Of a stretch of 64,000 nucleotides of DNA, positions 59,001 through 64,000 are shown piece after piece (the stretch's first letter is position 1; every line of letters starts with the position of its first letter). This stretch comes from Mucilaginibacter sp. (GTDB lineage Bacteria; Bacteroidota; Bacteroidia; Sphingobacteriales; Sphingobacteriaceae), in assembly GCF_028288205.1 (NCBI RefSeq), contig NZ_JAQBOD010000031.1:62001-126000 (forward strand), given 5' to 3'. The translations under genes were made by a program, and so were the position numbers. The notes under the pieces were generated by a model. That model was not told where the DNA came from. It did no database searches and saw only the letters and a program-made list of their open reading frames with translations.

Positions 59001-61637
59001 AATGGATAAGCGCTGTTTCAAATTTCCTTTTGCAATACCGGTAGCCACTTTGGCAATACCACGTATTTGCCCGGTCAGATTTGATGCCATCTGGTTCACC
59101 GAATCCGTTAAATCTTTCCAGGTACCACCTACACCTTTTACGTGCGCTTGTCCGCCAAGCTTACCTTCTGTACCCACCTCACGTGCCACACGCGTTACTT
59201 CGGACGCAAACGAGTTTAGCTGATCCACCATTGTATTAATGGTATTCTTCAGGTCCATGATCTCACCCTTTACGTCGATAATTACTGTTTTGGAAAGGTC
59301 ACCACTTGCTACCGCTTTGGTTACTTCGGCAATATTACGTACCTGGGATGTTAAGTTACTCGACATTTGATTTACCGAATCTGTTAAATCTTTCCAGGTA
59401 CCCGCCACACCCGGTACAAATGCCTGGCCCCCCAGGTTACCATCCGTACCCACCTCACGCGCAACACGTGTTACTTCTGATGCAAAGCCACGCAGCTGGT
59501 CAACCATCGTATTAATAGTTTCTTTTAACTGGAGGATCTCTCCACGCACGTCTACAGTAATTTTTTTGGATAAGTCACCATTTGCTATCGCGATAGATAC
59601 ATCTGCAATATTTCTTAGTTGGGCAGTAAGGTTACCGGCCATTTTATTTACAGAATCTGTTAAATCCTTCCAGGTACCATCAACGCCGGGTACATTGGCC
59701 TGCCCGCCTAACTGCCCTTCTGAACCTACTTCACGTGCTACACGGGTTACTTCTGATGCAAAACCACGCAACTGATCAACCATGGTATTAATGGTGTCTT
59801 TCAATTCAAGCAACTCGCCTTTAGCATTTACGGTGATCTTTCGCGAAAGGTCACCCTTTGCTACCGCTGTAGTTACCTCGGCAATGTTACGTACCTGCGA
59901 GGTTAAGTTATCAGCCATTTTATTTACCGAGTCTGTTAAATCCTTCCAGGTACCACCTACACCGGGTACATTTGCCTGGCCACCTAATTGCCCCTCTGAA
60001 CCTACCTCACGGGCCACACGGGTTACTTCCGATCCGAATGAGTTAAGCTGATCTACCATTGTATTGATCGTGATCTTTAACTCAAGCATTTCTCCCTGTA
60101 CGTCAACCGTTATTTTCTTAGATAAGTCTCCTTTAGCTACCGCTGTAGTTACCTCGGCAATGTTACGCACCTGGCCGGTTAGGTTACCCGCCATTTGGTT
60201 TACAGAATCTGTTAAATCTTTCCAGGTACCGCCTACTCCCGGTACGTTGGCCTGCCCGCCTAATTGACCTTCAGAACCTACCTCACGTGCAACCCGTGTT
60301 ACTTCGAAAGAGAAGGAGTTCAGCTGATCTACCATCGTATTGATCGTATTCTTTAACTCCAAAAGCTCGCCTTTGGCATCCACCGTAATTTTTCGGGATA
60401 AATCTCCTTTAGCCACCGCTGTTGTAACCCATGCAATATTACGCACCTGGTCGGTAAGGTTACTTCCCATTTGGTTTACAGAATCTGTAAGGTCCTTCCA
60501 AACACCGCCAACACCTTTTACTCTTGCTTGCCCGCCCAGTTTACCTTCTGTACCCACCTCGAGCGCCACACGCGTTACTTCGGATGCGAACGAGTTGAGC
60601 TGATCCACCATGGTATTAATAGTTTTCTTAAGCTCCAGCATTTCTCCTTTTACGTCCACCGTAATCTTTTTAGAAAGGTCACCATTAGCCACCGCCGTGG
60701 TTACCCCTGCTATATTACGTACCTGTGAAGTTAAGTTACCCGCCATACGGTTTACAGAATCTGTTAAGTCTTTCCAGGTTCCCGCTACTCCCGGCACTTT
60801 GGCCTGCCCTCCCAGCTTACCCTCGGTACCTACTTCAAGTGCCACACGCGTTACTTCGGATGAGAATGAGTTGAGCTGATCCACCATGGTATTGATCGTA
60901 TTTTTCAACTCAAGGATTTCGCCTTTGGCCTCAACCGTAATTTTTCTTGAAAGATCACCTTTTGCTACCGCTGTTGTTACTGCTGCCACATTTCGTACCT
61001 GGGCGGTAAGGTTACCTGCCATTTGGTTTACAGAGTCGGTAAGCTCGGCCCAAACACCGGCTACACCTTTAATTTTTGCTTGTTCACCTAATTTGCCTTC
61101 TGAACCTACTTGCCTTGCAACCCGGGTTACTTCCATAGAAAATAACTGAAGCTTGGAAAGCATCTGGTTAGACTCTTTTGCAATCCGCAAGAATTCACCC
61201 TTTAAAGGATGTCCACTTATTTCTAAAGGTATATGTTTTGATAGGTCTCCATTTGCTACTGAATTGATCATCCCTGCAATTTCAAGGGTAGGAGAGGTAA
61301 GGTCCGAAATCAGGTTATTCAACGAAATTACACCGCCGGCCCATTCGCCTTTGGCATCAGGCAATTTAATTCTTTTAGATAAATTCCCCTTTTTTCCAAT
61401 GGTTATTTCAGCTGACGAAATTTCGGCTATCAAACGCTCATTCATTTCAATTATATCATTCAGCACCTCGCATATCCGGCCATTTATGCCAGCCTGCGTA
61501 ACGGGCATCCTAACACTAAGCTTTCCGTTTTTAACGGAAGAAAGCACTTTTAGTAATTCTTTTACATCAAGTGAGTCATTCGCAACGCCATTAACAGGCG
61601 AATTGTTAAAGGGGATATCAAGAAAATTCTGTTCCAT
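55989..61637 (-). CDS. poly-HAMP soluble hybrid histidine kinase (group III / Nik1-like)
   Basis: A protein of 1882 residues with no signal peptide or membrane helix. Residues about 30-166 hold two or more degenerate HAMP-like units. Residues about 168-995 hold nine tandem 92-residue units (each two HAMP halves; motifs [30 protein letters not shown]). A GAF domain lies at about 1015-1170 and a coiled coil follows. HisKA has His1225 ([14 protein letters not shown]), and the HATPase has DSGIGIS and [10 protein letters not shown]. Three REC domains follow; the last has Asp1813 ([13 protein letters not shown]), the second Asp in [10 protein letters not shown] and the first in [10 protein letters not shown]. 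It is like the fungal Nik1 and bacterial group III hybrid kinases that sense osmotic or cell-surface stress. The start is ATG 61637. Confidence 0.9.
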   Translation of the reverse strand: MEQNFLDIPFNNSPVNGVANDSLDVKELLKVLSSVKNGKLSVRMPVTQAGINGRICEVLNDIIEMNERLIAEISSAEITIGKKGNLSKRIKLPDAKGEWAGGVISLNNLISDLTSPTLEIAGMINSVANGDLSKHIPLEISGHPLKGEFLRIAKESNQMLSKLQLFSMEVTRVARQVGSEGKLGEQAKIKGVAGVWAELTDSVNQMAGNLTAQVRNVAAVTTAVAKGDLSRKITVEAKGEILELKNTINTMVDQLNSFSSEVTRVALEVGTEGKLGGQAKVPGVAGTWKDLTDSVNRMAGNLTSQVRNIAGVTTAVANGDLSKKITVDVKGEMLELKKTINTMVDQLNSFASEVTRVALEVGTEGKLGGQARVKGVGGVWKDLTDSVNQMGSNLTDQVRNIAWVTTAVAKGDLSRKITVDAKGELLELKNTINTMVDQLNSFSFEVTRVAREVGSEGQLGGQANVPGVGGTWKDLTDSVNQMAGNLTGQVRNIAEVTTAVAKGDLSKKITVDVQGEMLELKITINTMVDQLNSFGSEVTRVAREVGSEGQLGGQANVPGVGGTWKDLTDSVNKMADNLTSQVRNIAEVTTAVAKGDLSRKITVNAKGELLELKDTINTMVDQLRGFASEVTRVAREVGSEGQLGGQANVPGVDGTWKDLTDSVNKMAGNLTAQLRNIADVSIAIANGDLSKKITVDVRGEILQLKETINTMVDQLRGFASEVTRVAREVGTDGNLGGQAFVPGVAGTWKDLTDSVNQMSSNLTSQVRNIAEVTKAVASGDLSKTVIIDVKGEIMDLKNTINTMVDQLNSFASEVTRVAREVGTEGKLGGQAHVKGVGGTWKDLTDSVNQMASNLTGQIRGIAKVATGIAKGNLKQRLSINALGEVAQLTDTINEMIDTLAVFADEVTTVAREVGVQGRLGGQASVPGASGTWKDLTENVNQLAQNLTVQVRSISEVASAVTKGDLTRTIRVEAKGELEALKDTINQMIANLKGTTLRNHEQDWLKSNLAKFAQMLQGQRDRNAVANKVLSELAELVNARYGAFYILEQPESGDEPKLRLFAGYAQKSRKLIDQEFSLSEGLVGQCAMDKERIRLANVPNEYLQISSGIGNAAPIDLVILPVLFENNVKAVIELASFENFSDTHIDFLDQLTESIGIVLNNIETNTRTEELLSQSQSLAGELSAQQEELRRANDELHDKGRSLEEKAEQLTLTSKYKSEFLANMSHELRTPLNSLLILAQQLFENPEGNLTEKQRMFAKTIHSCGDDLIQLINDILDLSKIESGVIAADVMPVSFKEIISFTESTFKPISEAKNLKFEIELQEGLPELMDTDMQRLNQILKNLLSNAFKFTEKGGVKLNIYRPGATDENPLSELDSVIAFSIEDSGIGISKNTQGIIFEAFQQAEGSTSRKYGGTGLGLSISKGFAELLGGTITVGSELGKGSVFTLFLPLKYKEDKVTSVKVKENYPVSHLRTNLMDTAELVIDDDRHNILAEEQVLLVIEDDLRFTKILIDKAHNFNLKVVVAVSYLEIFDSILKYNPVAITLDVNMPESNGWKILKLLKTDINLRHIPVHVISGEDNKIMALKFGAKTFSLKPLSNTSLDDLISGIVSFHKQSKKRVLIIEDNENELQRLSELISNDNIEVFAATTAKKGLSVLKKEIFDCIIVDFTLPDANGLDLLNKINLVKQQQTTIILHSARDFTQDELLQLKRLNHKIISKTPTSHIYLLEEILILLHIDKKYINESKLKLIDGIHNKTDVLDGKKALVVDDDVRNLFALTAVFERSNIEVITAESGREALEILNNDKKIDIVLMDIMMPEMDGYETIQIIRKEPRNKTLPIIAVTAKAMIGDRQKCIASGASDYITKPVKTDQLLSLMRVWLIK
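58652..61136 (-). repeat. nine tandem 276-bp repeats within the poly-HAMP gene
   Basis: The DNA under residues 168-995 of the poly-HAMP kinase repeats every 276 bp. For example TGATCCACCATGGTATT recurs 276 bp apart at 60601 and 60877. Units agree at most positions in protein but differ at scattered bases, so the array is not freshly duplicated. Such arrays can gain or lose units by recombination. Confidence 0.9.
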
Positions 61638-61671
61638 AAGGTTAGATATTTTATATCGTAAAATAAGTTAG

Positions 61672-61740
61672 TAACATTTGATAAACAACTTTTTAACGTT
61701 TAAACAATGCCAAATGTTATTTAAATAATGTCAAATGTTA
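61672..61740 (-). promoter_or_regulatory. TCAAATGTTA repeat set upstream of the poly-HAMP kinase
   Basis: Two copies of a 14-bp sequence, AATGCCAAATGTTA (61706-61719) and AATGTCAAATGTTA (61727-61740), lie 21 bp apart start to start, two helical turns. An inverted TAACATTTGA copy lies at 61672-61681. They lie 35-103 bp upstream of the kinase start and look like sites for a response regulator, perhaps for feedback by the kinase's own pathway. Confidence 0.5.
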
Positions 61741-62000
61741 AGTATAAAATGTAAATGTGTTTACCATTAAACACATAAAATGAACTACTGATAAAATATA
61801 AAAATATATAATAACTCAAATCTTGTCTATTGATAATATGTTAACTATATCTATAAGTCTGAAAAAATGAACAGAAAAATAAAACATTAACAACCTGTAC
61901 TAAAATTGGTTTAAAAAAAATAAAATATTTAAGCTAAGCAAGCTGGTAAACTGCTTTTTAGCCACTAAATTGCTTGATAAAAAAGATTTTATTTAAGCTC

Positions 62001-62048
62001 GATACAAGTGCTTTATTCAGAATTTATAGATACTAAGGATACTTGTAT
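62001..62048 (+). promoter_or_regulatory. GATACAAGT boxes upstream of the beta-helix lipoprotein gene
   Basis: GATACAAGT at 62001-62009 and an inverted ACTTGTAT at 62041-62048 (8 of 9 bases) lie about 90-135 bp before the start at 62137. The same box occurs three times upstream of PAS-AraC paralogue 2 near 11.1 kb. Confidence 0.5.
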
Positions 62049-62136
62049 GAATTATTTTATATCCACAAATTAAAATATTAATCTTAACGAAACATTGCTT
62101 ATTTTTTAGGGTTATTAACTAAAAATAAGAATTCAT

Positions 62137-63510
62137 ATGAAAGAGCTCACCTCACTGTTATTTATAATAACTATTTTCTTTTTTGCAGCTTGTAAAAAAG
62201 ATGCTATTAACGGGAACAATAATGCTAATTCCCGAAAAACAGATACCCTGCAAGGCTTTATAACTGCAGACCGTACCCTTGATGCTAATAAAGATTATTT
62301 TCTTAAAGGGCAGGTATATGTAAAAAATAATGCAATACTAACCATACCTGCAGGTATAACCGTATATGCAGAAAAAAACGACCAGGCTCAGGCTAAGAGC
62401 GTATTGGTTATTACTAAAGGGGCTAAAATTAATGTTAATGGTACAAGCGACAAGCCGGTAGTATTTACTTCGGCCGCTGCAGTAAAAGCACCGGGTGATT
62501 GGGGCGCTATTGTTTTGCTGGGCAATGCTCCAACTAATACAGGTACCGGCAATGTTGCCGGTTTGCCGATATCTAATGATACCCAATATGGTGGAAATAA
62601 CTCTAATGACGTTTCGGGTTCTATTACATTTTTAAGGATAGAATACACGGGTGGCATTAATCCCCCGGCAGAAGATGAATGGGCGGTTGATAAAGCAAGT
62701 GGCCTGCTATTGGCCAGTGTTGGTTCCGGAACTAAAATTGATAACGTAATGGTAGAACATTCAAATGATGATGGGTTTCAATTTGTTGGCGGAACGGTAA
62801 ATGCAACCCATCTCATAGCCTATAATAATGGTGATGACGATTTTGACTTTGATTTAGGCTATCAGGGAAGCTTGCAGTATCTGATCTCCTATCGCACTGT
62901 AGCATCGTCCCAGGCTTTACGTGCTAACGGTTTTGAAAGTTATAATGATGAAGTTCCTACAACAAATACGCCTTTGACCCGCCCGGTTGTTTCTAATATG
63001 ACCATAATTGGGCCGCAAGGCATAGAAACTGTTAAAACCAATTTGAATCAAGGGGTTTACATGCGTAAGGGTACGCGCCTTGCTATTAGAAACTCTATAA
63101 TAGCCGAATATCCGCAAGGAGCCTTTATGGTTTGCCCCAGAACACGGCCGGCAATATTAAATAATGATAATGCCGAATTTAGAAGTAATTTGGTACAGGC
63201 TGACAGTACCAACCGAACTTTTTCCTGGGATAAGGATTATGGCGTATTCCCGGATCCTGAGTTAACTATTTTCGAAACGAACGCGGTTAATAAAAACACG
63301 GTCATAGTTTTATCAGCCGATTTGAAATTAAAAGCTATGTATGCTACCGGTGCTCCGGACCTTAGTCCGGCTGATGGATCGCCAGCTTTATCGGGGGCAG
63401 ATTTTACCGGGACAGATTTTTCAAAATCATTTTTTACTTCGGTCAGCTACCGTGGTGCCATAGGTAATGTTAATTGGGCCGCCGAAAGCAACTGGGCTAA
63501 ATGGAAATAA
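62137..63510 (+). CDS. beta-helix surface lipoprotein of unknown function
   Basis: A 457-residue lipoprotein with lipobox AAC (Cys near 20). The mature part is a right-handed beta-helix-like fold seen in Bacteroidota lipoproteins: KDYFLKGQVYVKNNAILTIP and AGITVYAEKND at the start, GDWGAIVLLGNAPTNTG, FLRIEYTGGINPPAED, VEHSNDDGFQFVGGTVNATH and LIAYNNGDDDFDFDLGYQGS. The Asp-rich turns could hold calcium. No catalytic motif of a known lyase or hydrolase is clear. The gene stands alone downstream of GATACAAGT boxes and is followed by a REP-like palindrome. Surface adhesion or glycan binding are possible roles. Confidence 0.7.
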   Translation: MKELTSLLFIITIFFFAACKKDAINGNNNANSRKTDTLQGFITADRTLDANKDYFLKGQVYVKNNAILTIPAGITVYAEKNDQAQAKSVLVITKGAKINVNGTSDKPVVFTSAAAVKAPGDWGAIVLLGNAPTNTGTGNVAGLPISNDTQYGGNNSNDVSGSITFLRIEYTGGINPPAEDEWAVDKASGLLLASVGSGTKIDNVMVEHSNDDGFQFVGGTVNATHLIAYNNGDDDFDFDLGYQGSLQYLISYRTVASSQALRANGFESYNDEVPTTNTPLTRPVVSNMTIIGPQGIETVKTNLNQGVYMRKGTRLAIRNSIIAEYPQGAFMVCPRTRPAILNNDNAEFRSNLVQADSTNRTFSWDKDYGVFPDPELTIFETNAVNKNTVIVLSADLKLKAMYATGAPDLSPADGSPALSGADFTGTDFSKSFFTSVSYRGAIGNVNWAAESNWAKWK

Positions 63511-63566
63511 ATAAATTAAGAAATTGTTTAAAAATGATTCGGCTATAAATCTAACTAACAAATGAA

Positions 63567-63678
63567 GCGTCATCGCGAACGAGGTACGAGCGTGGCGATC
63601 TCTACACGCCAGGTAAATCGCACACCTATCGTGTAGAGATCGCCACGCTATCGCTCGCGATGACGCCTTTTTATTATT
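63567..63678. repeat. REP-like long palindrome, possible terminator
   Basis: GCGTCATCGCGA (63567-63578) pairs with TCGCGATGACGC (63655-63666), and CGTGGCGATCTCTACACG (63591-63608) pairs with CGTGTAGAGATCGCCACG (63630-63647). This forms a hairpin of about 100 bp that is G+C-rich in an A+T-rich setting, with a following T-rich tail. The form is that of a repetitive extragenic palindrome. It could also end the lipoprotein transcript. A short CGTGGCGA match near 54131 may be a decayed relative. Confidence 0.7.
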
Positions 63679-63685
63679 TTTAAGC

Positions 63686-63747
63686 TCAGGTGGGTTCAGG
63701 TTAGATCAGGTGGGTTCACCCCGGATCAGGTGGATCAGGCTGGTTCA
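63686..63747. repeat. 20-bp-period short tandem repeat
   Basis: TCAGGTGGGTTCA occurs exactly at 63686-63698 and 63706-63718. Two degenerate forms follow (TCAGGTGGATCA at 63726-63737 and TCAGGCTGGTTCA at 63735-63747). The unit is 20 bp. It lies 85-146 bp from the 3' end of tRNA-Arg. No function is evident. Confidence 0.65.
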
Positions 63748-63831
63748 TAGTGCCCGTGTTGTCAGAAAATGATTAAATAGCTGTTATAAACAAAAATAAT
63801 TTATCGTTTTTAAACAGCTTCTAAATCATTG

Positions 63832-63903
63832 TGCTCCCGACGAGATTCGAACTCATATCGATGGTACCGGAAACCATAATTCTATCCATTGAACTACGGG
63901 AGC
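63832..63903 (-). tRNA. tRNA-Arg (CCG)
   Basis: The minus strand folds as a 72-nt tRNA: acceptor GCTCCCG pairs with CGGGAGC, discriminator A. The anticodon arm is ATGGT-TTCCGGT-ACCAT with anticodon CCG, and the T arm is ATGAG-TTCGAAT-CTCGT. The terminal CCA is not encoded. Confidence 0.95.
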
Positions 63904-64000
63904 AATATGCGGCAAATATATAAAATTGATTTAACCCTTTCAATTGTATCTTTTGCCGGTTTATCCCGGAGGAATGATCTATGATTTTTTCTCTTTCTTA

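Larger units (their letters stand above)
61638..62136. other. 499-bp intergenic region with regulatory repeats
   Basis: No gene found in this divergent region between the poly-HAMP kinase and the beta-helix lipoprotein. It holds a TCAAATGTTA repeat set near the kinase start and GATACAAGT boxes near the lipoprotein start, both listed separately, within A+T-rich sequence. Confidence 0.5.
63511..63831. other. intergenic region with palindrome and short tandem repeat
   Basis: No gene between the lipoprotein and tRNA-Arg. The stretch holds the REP-like palindrome and the 20-bp-period repeat, listed separately. Confidence 0.5.

Noticed and set aside
58652..61136. The 276-bp repeats as a mobile or satellite element
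   Set aside because: They keep one reading frame throughout and encode HAMP units in a complete kinase.
58561..61671. Series of plus-strand frames of about 70-170 codons recurring every 276 bp
   Set aside because: These are antisense shadows of the HAMP repeats. Their periodicity simply follows the repeat unit.

Overview
The window looks like chromosome of a Bacteroidota bacterium of the Sphingobacteriaceae, most like Mucilaginibacter or Pedobacter. The evidence is a SusC/SusD pair with its own ECF sigma factor and FecR-type anti-sigma factor, many secreted glycan-active lipoproteins, signal peptides ending in AQ, a tRNA promoter of the TTTG-N19-TAnnTTTG type, and A+T-rich intergenic DNA. 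No insertion sequence, phage gene or CRISPR array was seen. Family names come from motifs read by eye, not from database searches.

Layout. 0.3-1.7 kb: a family 1 pectate lyase lipoprotein. 2.0-8.6 kb: a surface-polysaccharide operon (GT4 glycosyltransferase, PhyH-like protein without its iron-binding histidines, DegT-like protein, GNAT, FemAB-like protein, CapD/PglF-like dehydratase). 8.6-13.6 kb: a sensory island with two paralogous PAS-AraC-PAS-PAS proteins around a small HTH protein, followed by a universal stress protein. 13.9-17.7 kb: SGNH hydrolase, GNAT, GT22-like mannosyltransferase and a ThuA-like protein. 18.0-19.1 kb: an overlapping HipA-like kinase and DUF3037 pair. 19.2-34.9 kb: a uronate/mannoside catabolic locus without SusC/SusD. 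Its minus arm holds GH99-like, GH31, GH88 and a secreted YhcH/NanQ-like protein. Its plus arm holds KduI, an SDR oxidoreductase, a hexuronate-type MFS transporter, a LacI regulator, a DUF4350-like protein, GH92, and an alginate-lyase/beta-helix fusion. 35.2-39.1 kb: an outer-membrane beta-barrel protein and its Gly-rich secreted partner. 39.35 kb: tRNA-Pro. 39.7-42.5 kb: an RMD1/DUF155 protein and a CBM plus beta-helix enzyme. 42.7-54.1 kb: an N-acetylglucosamine locus (ECF sigma, FecR, SusC with STN domain, SusD, NagB fused to a PIG-L deacetylase, GH20 chitobiase). 54.2-61.6 kb: GNAT, a REC-histidine kinase and an 1882-residue poly-HAMP hybrid kinase. 62.1-63.5 kb: a beta-helix lipoprotein, then a REP-like palindrome, a 20-bp-period repeat and tRNA-Arg.

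How the parts fit. In the uronate locus, lyase products with an unsaturated uronic end would be cut by GH88, and the released sugar isomerised by KduI and reduced by the SDR enzyme. GH92, GH31 and GH99-like enzymes would remove neutral sugars, the MFS protein would import monomers, and the LacI protein would sense them. In the GlcNAc locus, SusC with an STN domain, FecR and the sigma factor form a cell-surface signalling chain that would induce import, GH20 trimming, and deacetylation/deamination by the NagB fusion.

The less expected signals are non-coding. They include a GATACAAGT motif shared by two distant promoters, two inverted islands of GTTTCA boxes on either side of the uronate locus, helically phased repeats upstream of the giant kinase, and several long palindromes.
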